From an uncultured Tateyamaria sp. (GTDB lineage: Bacteria; Pseudomonadota; Alphaproteobacteria; Rhodobacterales; Rhodobacteraceae): a DNA stretch of 64,000 nt. Shown piece by piece: positions 36,563 through 44,593 of this stretch. Under the pieces are notes generated by a model. The model was not told the origin of the DNA and searched no databases. It worked only from the letters and a program-made list of their open reading frames with translations. The position numbers and the translations under genes are program-made. The first letter of the stretch is position 1, and every line of letters starts with the position of its first letter. The stretch spans positions 1 to 64,000 of the forward strand of contig NZ_CANNDO010000011.1 in NCBI RefSeq assembly GCF_947503385.1, written 5' to 3'.

Positions 36563-37180
36563 ATGAACATCAAATCCCTCTTCGCCACCCGTCTCTACCA
36601 CGCCGCACTCTCCGAATTCGCGCCCAAGGTCGCCCCGGACGAGCTGGAACAACACTGCTATGCCATCGCCGAGGATGACGAGGCCGGGCAGGATTGGTGC
36701 GAGCGGGAGGGGTATCCGGGCTATACGTCTTATGCCTCGCTTGACGATCTGCCCTGGCGGTTTCCGATCTTTGCCGATCTGGTCAAAGCGCTGGACGCGC
36801 ATGTTGCGGCATTTGCCAAGGAATTGGCGTTTGATCTGGGCGACAAGGCCCTCAAGCTCGACAGCATCTGGATCAACATCCTGCCTGAGGGCGGCATTCA
36901 CACCAGCCACATCCACCCGCATTCGGTGATTTCCGGCACGACATATGTTGCGATGCCCGAAGGGACCTCAGCGTTAAAACTCGAAGACCCGCGCCTGCCT
37001 ATGATGATGGCCTCCCCAAGCCGGACAAAGGATGCGCCCGAGGACCTGCGCCAGTTCCACTATGCCAAACCAAATGTCGGCGACGTGCTGCTGTGGGAAA
37101 GCTGGCTGCGGCACGAGGTGCCGATGAACATGGCCGAGGACGAGCGTGTGTCCGTCAGCTTTAACTACAGCTGGGACTAG
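36563..37180 (+). CDS. 2OG-Fe(II) oxygenase-like protein (TIGR02466-type)
   Basis: A 205-residue protein. The region INILPEGGIHTSHIHPHSVISGTTYV (about 108-133) and the distal WLRHEVPMNMAEDERVSVSFNYSW at the C terminus match the pattern of small 2-oxoglutarate/Fe(II) dioxygenase-like proteins: His residues in an HxH-type motif, a distal His and a following Arg for 2OG. The substrate is unknown; related proteins occur in bacteria and phage. The TAG stop overlaps the stop of the convergent small gene downstream, sharing the palindrome CTAG. Confidence 0.8.
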   Translation: MNIKSLFATRLYHAALSEFAPKVAPDELEQHCYAIAEDDEAGQDWCEREGYPGYTSYASLDDLPWRFPIFADLVKALDAHVAAFAKELAFDLGDKALKLDSIWINILPEGGIHTSHIHPHSVISGTTYVAMPEGTSALKLEDPRLPMMMASPSRTKDAPEDLRQFHYAKPNVGDVLLWESWLRHEVPMNMAEDERVSVSFNYSWD

Positions 37181-37374
37181 CTGCCCGTTTTTGGCTTTTC
37201 CGCGGCTTTGCGGGCGGCCTTTTCCTCTTTGGTCAGCTTGTTGCCCCATTGGTTGTTGCTGAGGCCAAGCCCTTCGGGCATCGGTTTGGTTTTGCCCTTT
37301 TTGACCTCCCCTCCTTTGTCGAGGAACGCCTGTATCAGATCGTCGTCGGTGGTTGGTTTAGGCACCTGTTTCAT
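37177..37374 (-). CDS. Small hypothetical protein, Lys-rich C terminus
   Basis: A 65-residue soluble, charged protein: KQVPKPTTDDDLIQAFLDKGGEVKKGKTKPMPEGLGLS..., with a Lys/Ala-rich tail (KLTKEEKAARKAAEKPKTGS). The pattern of short hydrophobic patches and the well-formed start suggest a real gene; similar short proteins occur in Rhodobacteraceae as I recall, with no known function. Convergent with, and sharing its stop with, the oxygenase gene. Confidence 0.65.
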   Translation of the reverse strand: MKQVPKPTTDDDLIQAFLDKGGEVKKGKTKPMPEGLGLSNNQWGNKLTKEEKAARKAAEKPKTGS

Positions 37375-37503
37375 CTGAAGACCTTTTTATGAGGCGACAC
37401 TGCGATCAGCGTAACAGAGATTGCTGTATCTGGCTGCAAATGTTTGCCGGAACCTGTCAGACCCAAGGTGATCCGCCCTGCGGGGAACGGCTGGTGCTCG
37501 GCG

Positions 37504-38184
37504 TCACGCGGTCAGGCGATGGCGCGAGATTTGGTGAAAACTCCCGGTCTCGTCCTCGCCCAGAAGGGTCAGGCCATTGATCGTGTAAGGGCTCAATGAC
37601 AGCTTGGCCAGTTGCGGGGCCAACACCGCTTCGGCGCGGGTCGCGGTGTCCGGGTCGAGCCGTCCGGTCAGGGTCAGATGGAACCGAAATGCATCAAGGA
37701 CATATGGATAGCCCCACAGCACCAGCAGCGCATCCTGTTCTGGAGTGAGCCGTGCCGCACGGCGTTTTGCCAGTTCAGCGTCCGTCAGCGGCGCGCGAAA
37801 GCCGTCCAGTTCCTGCACCGCGCGCGCCGCAAGGCAGGCAAGCGCGGCCATGTCGCCCTCCGGCACAAGCGCAAGGAACCGGCCAAGGCGCGCAAGGTGC
37901 AATCCGTCCAGTGTGACAGGGGCCGCGTCCGCGCAAAGCGCCGCCAGTGCCTGCGCAAGCGCGTCGGGCCTGTGTCCGTCCGCCAGCCGGAACGGCGGTT
38001 TGATCGTGCCGTGGAACCCGTATTTGCGTGGCGTATCGGTGATCGCGGCCCTGTCGACCCCATCCGCCGCCGGGTCTGACACCGGCGCGCCTGTGGCGCT
38101 GTCCCAGCCCAGCCAGCTTGCGCCGAATACAGCAAGCGCGCTGCCCGGTTCGGGCGTATAGTAGATTGCGTAGCGTCGAAACAT
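37504..38184 (-). CDS. DUF1045-type 2H phosphoesterase-like protein
   Basis: A 226-residue protein beginning MFRRYAIYYTPEPGSALAVFGASWLGWD, the DUF1045 opening. Two H-x-T-x motifs, HGTIKPPF (about 56-63) and HLTLTGRL (about 169-176), are the catalytic pair of the 2H phosphoesterase fold. In phosphonate clusters relatives are linked to C-P lyase work, but no phosphonate genes are near. ATG 38184 is preferred for its family-like N terminus; ATG 38220 is possible. It is not in an evident operon. Confidence 0.8.
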   Translation of the reverse strand: MFRRYAIYYTPEPGSALAVFGASWLGWDSATGAPVSDPAADGVDRAAITDTPRKYGFHGTIKPPFRLADGHRPDALAQALAALCADAAPVTLDGLHLARLGRFLALVPEGDMAALACLAARAVQELDGFRAPLTDAELAKRRAARLTPEQDALLVLWGYPYVLDAFRFHLTLTGRLDPDTATRAEAVLAPQLAKLSLSPYTINGLTLLGEDETGSFHQISRHRLTA

Positions 38185-38382
38185 GTCCCGCCATTTCAGC
38201 TGCCGATGTGACAGGGTCATGACACAGGACGTACGGCGCGCCAATGCCTACCGCTGGTATAGGCGGAGTGGTGATGTCGGGCCACCTGAGACAATCGGAA
38301 CATGGGGTGGCGTCCGGCCCGCGCAACGCTGCTGGCTCCAAGGGGCGCGCGGGTTGCAAGCGTATTGGCTGCCCGTGCACGA

Positions 38383-39480
38383 TCAGATCGCGTGACCCGC
38401 CCATATGCCGGATGGCACCATCACCTCCCCCCGCGCCAGAAGGCGGGCCGTGCGTGTCACCCCGGCGGATATGAACTGAAACCCGTCCGCGCCATATTCG
38501 AACTGCACCAACACATCCATCGTGCCCATCGGGTGTTCGAGGGTGAAGGTTGCGGGGCTTTCTGTCGGGCGGCGCGCCAGATCATAGGCCACGGTGCCCG
38601 GCGCCAGCGCGCAGGCGGTCAGGCATTGCGATCCGGTGACGGCCAGCGTCGGGTGCGTGGTCCACGGCATAAAGTAACGCGCGGCCATATGGCCTGCATG
38701 GGCCGGTTCGGCCACCAGACCCACCTTGGGCACAACGGATTTGGTGACATCGCCCAATCCCATGCGCTGGCCCGATTCGAGGCGCAGCGCCTCGATCCGC
38801 TTAAATAGGCCCGCGTTGTCATCCAAGTCCTGTTGGCTTTCGTGGCCCGTGATCCCAAGGTCTGCGGCGCGCGCGATCATCATTGGCATCGCAACATCAA
38901 TGCAGGTGACCGCGACCCCGTTGATCGTTTCGCAGGCGGCCCCGGTGGGAAAAAGCGCGCCTGTGCGCGACCCCACGACTTCCATGAAGTTCAGCGCCAC
39001 CGGCGCCGCGGTCCCCGGCACGCCGTCAATGGCGACCTCTCCGTCATAGCGCACCGAACCGCCGGGGGTCTGGACCACGGCCTCGACCAAAGCGCCGGTG
39101 TTGACCGCGCGGATGCGCAGAGACGTCGTGTCGCCTGCGACGGGCACCAACCCCATTTCAATCGCGGCAGGTCCGACACCGACGAGGATGTTTCCACAGG
39201 TCGGGGCAAAATCCACCAGACGGTCTTCGACGGCCACTTGGGCAAAGAAGTAGTCTATGTCTGCCTCGGGGTCGTCGGATGCGGACAGCATGGCAACTTT
39301 GGTTGTGACCGCGTTGCCGCCGCCCAGACCGTCAATATTGCGCGGGTTGCCGGCACCCATGACCGTTGCAAGAACCTGCGCCAATGTCTCCCGGTCTTCG
39401 GGCAGATCGGCCCGGTTGAAATACGGGCCACGCGAGGTGCCCCCGCGCAGGAAAAGGTAGGGGATGGCGGTTTGTGTCAT
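38383..39480 (-). CDS. PrpF-family isomerase (4-oxalomesaconate tautomerase-like)
   Basis: A 365-residue protein of the PrpF fold (diaminopimelate-epimerase-like). It opens IPYLFLRGGTSRGPYFNRADLP and contains the first-half catalytic Cys context DFAPTCGNILVGVGP (about 90-104) and a second-half HPTLAVTGSQCLTACALAPGT. These are the residues used for proton shuttling in aconitate or oxalomesaconate isomerisation. ATG overlaps the stop of the dehydrogenase gene, and both follow the tricarboxylate transporter, so it should handle the imported di- or tricarboxylate. GalD-like (oxalomesaconate) and PrpF (methylaconitate) activities cannot be separated by eye. Confidence 0.85.
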   Translation of the reverse strand: MTQTAIPYLFLRGGTSRGPYFNRADLPEDRETLAQVLATVMGAGNPRNIDGLGGGNAVTTKVAMLSASDDPEADIDYFFAQVAVEDRLVDFAPTCGNILVGVGPAAIEMGLVPVAGDTTSLRIRAVNTGALVEAVVQTPGGSVRYDGEVAIDGVPGTAAPVALNFMEVVGSRTGALFPTGAACETINGVAVTCIDVAMPMMIARAADLGITGHESQQDLDDNAGLFKRIEALRLESGQRMGLGDVTKSVVPKVGLVAEPAHAGHMAARYFMPWTTHPTLAVTGSQCLTACALAPGTVAYDLARRPTESPATFTLEHPMGTMDVLVQFEYGADGFQFISAGVTRTARLLARGEVMVPSGIWAGHAI

Positions 39481-40538
39481 GTCGTTTCCATATGCTGGGC
39501 AACGGCTGCGGCAAAGGCCTGCGTGCCCAGCGTACCACCCAGATCAGCCGTGCGCAGGTCGGGGTCCGACAGGCAGGTCGCGATGGCATTTGTGATCCGG
39601 TCCGCCGCATCCGCTTCGTCCAGATGGCGCAAGAGCATTCCCAGAGAAAGGATCAGCGACGTCGGATTGGCAAGGTCCATACCGGCAATGGCAGGGGCTG
39701 ATCCATGCTGCGCTTGCGCCGCCACCGCCTCCGGTCCGCGGTTCAGCGACCCGGCAAGGCCAAGGCCCCCGGCAAGTTCCGATGCCAGATCGCTGAGGAT
39801 ATCACCAAACATGTTGGTGGTCACGATCACATCGAAACGGGCCGCGTCACGCACCAAAAGGGCCGCGGACGCGTCTACAAGCTCTTCGTCATAACTCACT
39901 TCGGGATAGAGCCGTGCCACATCCCGCACGGTGTCAAGGAACAGCCCATCCGACAGGCGCATGACGTTGGCCTTGTGCACCGCCGTCACCTTGCGCGCGG
40001 GGCGCTGCATGGCAATCTCGAACGCCGCTTCGGCAATCCGGCGAGAGCCCGCCTCGGTGATTTTGCGGGTGGCCAACGCAACGCCCGGTACCGGCATCAC
40101 CTCGCCCGCGCCCACATGCATGTTGCGGTCGGCGTAGAACCCTTCGAGGTTCTCGCGCACGACCACAAGATCAATGGGCGTCTGCGACGGACAGGGCAGC
40201 CCATCCCACGCCCGCGCGGGCCGGATGTTTGCGAAAAGATCAAGCGCACCACGCAACACGCCAGACGGGTTCAGCCCGCCCATGTCACGCTCCGGATAGG
40301 CGTTGTGTGACACTGGCCCCAGCAGCACACCGTCTACCGCGCGGGCTTGGGAGATGACGTCGTCGGTGATGGTGGTGCCGTAGAGTTCGTGGGCGGCAAA
40401 GCCTATTTCTGCCGTTTCGACCCGAATACCGCGCACGATAAACGGGCGCGCCGCGTCGAGCACAGTCATCGTCGCGGCCATGATCTCGGGGCCGATCCCG
40501 TCGCCGTCGAGGCGTAGGAAAGTCAGGTCAGCGGCCAT
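39477..40538 (-). CDS. Isocitrate/isopropylmalate dehydrogenase-family enzyme
   Basis: A 353-residue beta-decarboxylating dehydrogenase. Visible: LRLDGDGIGPEIM at the N terminus, the substrate/metal segment VVRENLEGFYADR, AVHKANVMRLSDGLF with the catalytic Lys, and DVIVTTNMFGDILSDL with the metal-binding Asp residues. The cofactor loop lacks the clear NADP signature. Relatives act on 3-isopropylmalate, tartrate, malate or homoisocitrate; the next-door tautomerase and TctABC transporter point to a catabolic carboxylate rather than leucine synthesis (inference). ATG lies inside the end of the tctA-tctB gene by 16 nt. Confidence 0.85.
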   Translation of the reverse strand: MAADLTFLRLDGDGIGPEIMAATMTVLDAARPFIVRGIRVETAEIGFAAHELYGTTITDDVISQARAVDGVLLGPVSHNAYPERDMGGLNPSGVLRGALDLFANIRPARAWDGLPCPSQTPIDLVVVRENLEGFYADRNMHVGAGEVMPVPGVALATRKITEAGSRRIAEAAFEIAMQRPARKVTAVHKANVMRLSDGLFLDTVRDVARLYPEVSYDEELVDASAALLVRDAARFDVIVTTNMFGDILSDLASELAGGLGLAGSLNRGPEAVAAQAQHGSAPAIAGMDLANPTSLILSLGMLLRHLDEADAADRITNAIATCLSDPDLRTADLGGTLGTQAFAAAVAQHMETT

Positions 40539-42589
40539 GGCAAGTCAACATAGCTTTGCAGGAGCCCCGGAGGAAAGTCACGGTTGAGCAGCGCCGCCAT
40601 TCCACACATAAAGGCGATCCCGGCGACCGTGTACGCGGCAGCAAACCCGGCGCTGCGGCCTGCGCGCACCTTGATGAAGGCAAAGAGGAAGAGGCCCAGA
40701 GCGAGAATGAACCCAAGCATCGCCGTCAGCGCCAAGAGACCCGCGAACCATGCAAGCGTGGACCATAAACCGTGGCTGTTGACCTCCGCATCCGTAACCT
40801 CCCTATCGGCAAAAAGCGGATGTGCCTCCTCGCGGATCATCATCTGCACGACAAGGACCAGCGCGCCGACCACCGCGATGCCCGCCACGAACATCGGGAA
40901 CACCCGGTCGCGCCACGCATAGTCGGGGATGGTCCAAGCGTTGGCGAATGCGGTCACGAGAAAGGCCAGCACCACCAGCAGGAAGATAAACGGCGCGCGC
41001 TTGGTGCCCGCCTGCACTTCGCCTTCAGCCATGATTTGTTTGGCCTGTCGCAAGCCGACGACGACAGAGATCACGGTGATGATCAACAGCACGATCACGA
41101 TGGGGGAAAAGATATACTCCATCCCCTCGCCCATGCTTTTGCGGAACCGCGACTGCGCGATCTGCACGGCTTGGTTGGCATAGTTCTCCGCCGGGTTCGA
41201 CAGCACGAAACCGATCAGAAAGGCCGGGCGCGACCAGTCAAAGCGGCGCATCATTATACCGAGCAGCCCGATACCCAGCAGGGCCACGAGGTCCATCAGG
41301 TTTTGGCCCGACTGGAACGCGGCAAAGCTGATGATCATGAACAGGAACGGCGCCAAAAGGCCAAAGGGGATGGTTGTCAGGCGCGCGATGCCACCCGAGG
41401 CCGCGATACAAATCAGTGTGCCCACCACATTGGCCAGCGCCAGCAGCCACACGATGGCATAGGTAATGTCGAGGTTGTTTTGCAGCATCGAGGGACCGAC
41501 CTCGATATTGCCCGAACCCAACAGGGCAATCGCCCCGATAAAGATCGCCATGGAGCCGGAGCCGGGAATACCGAACAGCAACGTGGGCACCAGCCCGCCG
41601 CCTTCCTTGGCATTGTTCGAGCTTTCCGGCCCGATCACGCCGCGGATCTCACCGCTGCCGAACTTGGACTTGTCCTTGGTTGTCTGTACCGCGTGGCCGT
41701 AGGCGATCCAGTCCACGACCGACCCGCCCAAGCCGGGGATCACACCAACGACGACACCGATGATCGAGCACCGCACTGACAGCCAGATATTGGCAAACCA
41801 GTCGCGCACGCCGCTGAGCCAGCCGCCACCCAGCGGCGAGCGATCCGAGATGGATCGGTCCTGCCGCAGCAGCGCCACGATCTCGGGAATGGCAAAAATG
41901 CCAAGGCCCACGATAACCAGTTTCAGCCCGTCGCCCATATATTGATAGACGGTGAAGGCCGCCGTGCCACTGTCCGCATAGACCCAGTCTGACGGGATCA
42001 TGCGCAATTCACCTTCAAACGCGCCCTCGCCAATGACACCGACAAGCATACCCAGCGCTGCGGCCACAAGACCCTTGAGCGCGACCCGCCCGGCGAGGAT
42101 ACCCACCATCGACAGGCCAAAGATGGTGATCATCAAGAGTTCCGGCGTGCGGAATTCCAGCACGATGGGACGGGCCACGAGGATGAACAGCGTTAGAAAC
42201 GCCGCGCCCACAAGGCCACCGAACAGCGATGAGGCAAAGGCGGCGGACAAGGCCCGCGCCGCCTCCCCTTTCTTGGCCATGGGAAAGCCATCCAGCACAG
42301 TCGCCTGAGACGCCGATGACCCCGGTATCCCCATCAGAACGGACGCAAACGTATCCGACGTCGGCACCACTGCGACCATGCCAATCATCAGCGCCAGACC
42401 CAGAACCGGGTCCATGCCGAACATGAACGGCAACAGCAACGACAGGCCCGCAATGCCCCCCAATCCAGGGAAGACGCCCACACACAGGCCCATGACCACG
42501 CCCATCACCAGATAGCCCAGCACAACGGGTTGCAGGATCAGCCCTGCGGCATCTCCGAGAGCGGGCAAAGCAAGGGTGAAAAAGTCCAT
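40523..42589 (-). CDS. Tripartite tricarboxylate transporter, TctA-TctB fusion
   Basis: A 688-residue membrane protein. Residues 1 to about 500 are the TctA permease: LVMGVVMGLCVGVFPGLGGIAGLSLLLPF near the start, PGSSASQATVLDGFPMAKKGEAARAL, and the second GxxPGLGG-type repeat VVGVIPGLGGSVVDWIAYGHA. From about 560 on there are four more helices with the small TctB layout (DYAWRDRVFPMFVAGIAVVGAL... and a C-terminal RDFPPG). TctA and TctB are normally separate genes, so this is a one-gene membrane unit. ATG 42589 begins MDFFTLALPALGD with GGAG-type ribosome site; the 12-residue upstream extension is Pro/Arg rich. It follows tctC after a palindromic repeat. Confidence 0.9.
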   Translation of the reverse strand: MDFFTLALPALGDAAGLILQPVVLGYLVMGVVMGLCVGVFPGLGGIAGLSLLLPFMFGMDPVLGLALMIGMVAVVPTSDTFASVLMGIPGSSASQATVLDGFPMAKKGEAARALSAAFASSLFGGLVGAAFLTLFILVARPIVLEFRTPELLMITIFGLSMVGILAGRVALKGLVAAALGMLVGVIGEGAFEGELRMIPSDWVYADSGTAAFTVYQYMGDGLKLVIVGLGIFAIPEIVALLRQDRSISDRSPLGGGWLSGVRDWFANIWLSVRCSIIGVVVGVIPGLGGSVVDWIAYGHAVQTTKDKSKFGSGEIRGVIGPESSNNAKEGGGLVPTLLFGIPGSGSMAIFIGAIALLGSGNIEVGPSMLQNNLDITYAIVWLLALANVVGTLICIAASGGIARLTTIPFGLLAPFLFMIISFAAFQSGQNLMDLVALLGIGLLGIMMRRFDWSRPAFLIGFVLSNPAENYANQAVQIAQSRFRKSMGEGMEYIFSPIVIVLLIITVISVVVGLRQAKQIMAEGEVQAGTKRAPFIFLLVVLAFLVTAFANAWTIPDYAWRDRVFPMFVAGIAVVGALVLVVQMMIREEAHPLFADREVTDAEVNSHGLWSTLAWFAGLLALTAMLGFILALGLFLFAFIKVRAGRSAGFAAAYTVAGIAFMCGMAALLNRDFPPGLLQSYVDLPWPLT

Positions 42590-42639
42590 GGGGGGGCTCC
42601 TTGGCGGAGGGCAGGCCGCGCGCAACGTGCAACCGGAAC

Positions 42640-42665
42640 GTAGGGCGGGCTTAAGCCCGCCCTAC
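42640..42665. repeat. Perfect 26-bp palindrome between tctC and tctA-tctB
   Basis: GTAGGGCGGGCTT (42640-42652) is followed directly by its exact reverse complement (to 42665). It lies in the intercistronic gap after the tctC stop and can form a 13-bp hairpin with essentially no loop. It resembles the repeat at 25229-25250 (CGGGCT..AGCCCG..CTAC) and is probably a member of the same dispersed family. Confidence 0.75.
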
Positions 42666-42686
42666 CGCTTAAATCCAGCGCGGAAA

Positions 42687-43799
42687 TCAGCCGTCAAGCG
42701 ACACGCCGTAGCGGTCCTTAAGCCAATCCACGACGAACGTCTTGGCGGCGTCCGGCACGTTGGTGGCGCTGTTAAGCGCACCGGCGGCTTCGTCGCCTGT
42801 CATCTGCGGGTACTTGCCCAGACGTGCGCCCGAGATTTCAGCAAAATCGCCGCGCGCCTTGATTGCCTCGAACGCAGCCGTATAGGTCACGATCGCATCG
42901 TTGGAGGCACCGGCTGGCAGAAACACCATCTTTTGCGCAGGAAACCCGGCGATAAAGAAGGCTTTCCACGCATCCCACTTTTCGCCGCTGGTCTCGCAGG
43001 CGGGTGTGGCGTCGCAGACCTCTTTGAATGTCGGCATGTCGGGGAACGTCGGATCGCGTACAATGTTACCATCCGCATCCAGCGCGCCCCAGGACATCAT
43101 TGGCACGGCTGTGCCCGCCTCGACCAAAGGCGTCACCCCTTTGAGGTAGGACGACGACGTCTGGTAATCGATATTCGCCTCGCCACGTTCGAACATAAGA
43201 CGACCGTCGCCACGGCCCTTGATGCCAAACACCGGTTCGACGTTCAGACCCAGCATTTCCCACGCCAGAAGCGGCACGAGGTCGAGGCGCGTCGCACCTT
43301 GAGACCCATAGATGAAATCCTCGCCCTGCAGCGCGGTTGCGTCCATTCCGTCCATCTTGGCAGACATGGCAGGCGGCAAATAAGCGACACCGCCCGTGCC
43401 CGAGGCCAGAACCACATTCCAGTCGTTGTACTCGTACCGCACGCGCGGATCGCCCAGCAGATAGGGAAACTGCGTGGAACCGGACGAGCCAAAGATCAGC
43501 GTGCCTTCGCTGTCGTCATAGGACTGCTCCTGAAACCAGTTGGCCCCCTTGGTCGACCCTGCGCCGGGCATGAACTTGACGACGACGGTCGGCTGACCGG
43601 GCAGCGCCTCGCTCAGCAGTGGCGCGTAAAAGTTGGCCCATTTGGCTGACCCGCCTGTTTCCGAGAACGGGATCACCCATTCGACCGTCTTGCCGGTCAG
43701 GTCGATCCCGTGACCACCGGCCACGGTCTGTGTTGCAAAACTCGCTGCCACAACAGCAGCACCCAATGCGGCCCCACGGGCCGTTTTATTCAGTGTCAT
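42687..43799 (-). CDS. tctC: Tripartite tricarboxylate transporter substrate-binding protein (TctC/Bug family)
   Basis: A 370-residue periplasmic binding protein. A signal peptide (MTLNKTARGAALGAAVVAASFATQTVAGG) covers about 1-27. The mature protein starts GIDLTGKTVEWVIPFSETGGSAKWANFYAPLL, the Bug-type first lobe with the PFxxGG ligand loop. It is longer than the usual ~325 residues. It heads the transporter-enzyme operon and is divergent from the tctDE-type regulator pair, with a 128-nt spacer. The ligand is probably a di- or tricarboxylate. Confidence 0.87.
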   Translation of the reverse strand: MTLNKTARGAALGAAVVAASFATQTVAGGHGIDLTGKTVEWVIPFSETGGSAKWANFYAPLLSEALPGQPTVVVKFMPGAGSTKGANWFQEQSYDDSEGTLIFGSSGSTQFPYLLGDPRVRYEYNDWNVVLASGTGGVAYLPPAMSAKMDGMDATALQGEDFIYGSQGATRLDLVPLLAWEMLGLNVEPVFGIKGRGDGRLMFERGEANIDYQTSSSYLKGVTPLVEAGTAVPMMSWGALDADGNIVRDPTFPDMPTFKEVCDATPACETSGEKWDAWKAFFIAGFPAQKMVFLPAGASNDAIVTYTAAFEAIKARGDFAEISGARLGKYPQMTGDEAAGALNSATNVPDAAKTFVVDWLKDRYGVSLDG

Positions 43800-43850
43800 A
43801 GACTTCCTCCCAATGTGCACAGGACGTTGCATGGCCCTGCGACACGATTC

Positions 43851-43867
43851 GGCGGGATTGCCCCGCC
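43851..43867. promoter_or_regulatory. Inverted repeat in the tctC/tctD divergent spacer
   Basis: GGCGGG (43851-43856), 5 nt, CCCGCC (43862-43867). A possible regulator-binding site or leader hairpin in the 128-nt spacer. A second, shorter repeat TCAGC-N6-GCTGA lies about 10 nt to the right. Only the symmetry supports it. Confidence 0.3.
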
Positions 43868-43927
43868 TGACCGCATCAGCTTAACTGCTGAAACTTGCAC
43901 GAAACTAACACCGGGCCAAAAAACCGT

Positions 43928-44593
43928 ATGCGCATCGCGATTGTCGAAGACAACGAAAGCGTGGCCAAGGGCATCGCCTACCGGTTGGAGGATCGGGGTC
44001 ACGCCACCGATCTGATCCATGACGGTGCGGATGCGGATACGTTTCTGCAAAGCGACGCCAACGACCTTGTGGTGCTCGACATCAATCTGCCGCATCTCGA
44101 CGGTCTGAGCGTTCTGCGTAACCTGCGGGCGCGCGGAGACGCGCGGCCTGTGCTGCTCCTGACTGCGCAGGGCGATGTGGAGGCACGGGTGATTGGCCTT
44201 GACGCGGGCGCCGATGACTACCTCACCAAACCGTTCGACATGGACGAACTCGAGGCGCGCATCCGCGCGCTGCTGCGCCGGCGCGCGCAGGATATCGAAA
44301 CGACGCTGACCTTTGGCCCGCTGCGTCTGGACATTCAATCGCGCAGCGTAAACAGCGGGGATGGCCCACTGGACCTGCCCCGGCGCGAATTGTCAGTGAT
44401 TGAGGCATTGATGCGCACCGACGGGCGGGTCGTGGCCAAAGCTGACCTGATTGAACAGGTCTACGGCACCGGTGCGGATGTGGAGGACAGCGCGATCGAG
44501 GTCCACGTCTCGCGCTTGCGCAAGCGTTTGCGCGCCCACGGTGTCGACATCCGGGCGCAGCGGGGCCTTGGCTACCGGCTTGAGGTGCTATGA
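43928..44593 (+). CDS. tctD: OmpR-family response regulator (TctD-like)
   Basis: A 221-residue two-domain regulator. The receiver domain holds the acidic pair EDN near residue 8, the phosphoacceptor Asp in LVVLDINLP (about residue 51) and the Lys in YLTKPFD (about 101). The C-terminal winged helix includes LPRRELSVIEALMRTDGRVV and VEDSAIEVHVSRLRKRLR. ATG 43928 is used over the longer upstream frame. Paired with the kinase gene by an ATGA overlap and divergent from tctC, so it likely turns the transporter operon on. Confidence 0.9.
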   Translation: MRIAIVEDNESVAKGIAYRLEDRGHATDLIHDGADADTFLQSDANDLVVLDINLPHLDGLSVLRNLRARGDARPVLLLTAQGDVEARVIGLDAGADDYLTKPFDMDELEARIRALLRRRAQDIETTLTFGPLRLDIQSRSVNSGDGPLDLPRRELSVIEALMRTDGRVVAKADLIEQVYGTGADVEDSAIEVHVSRLRKRLRAHGVDIRAQRGLGYRLEVL

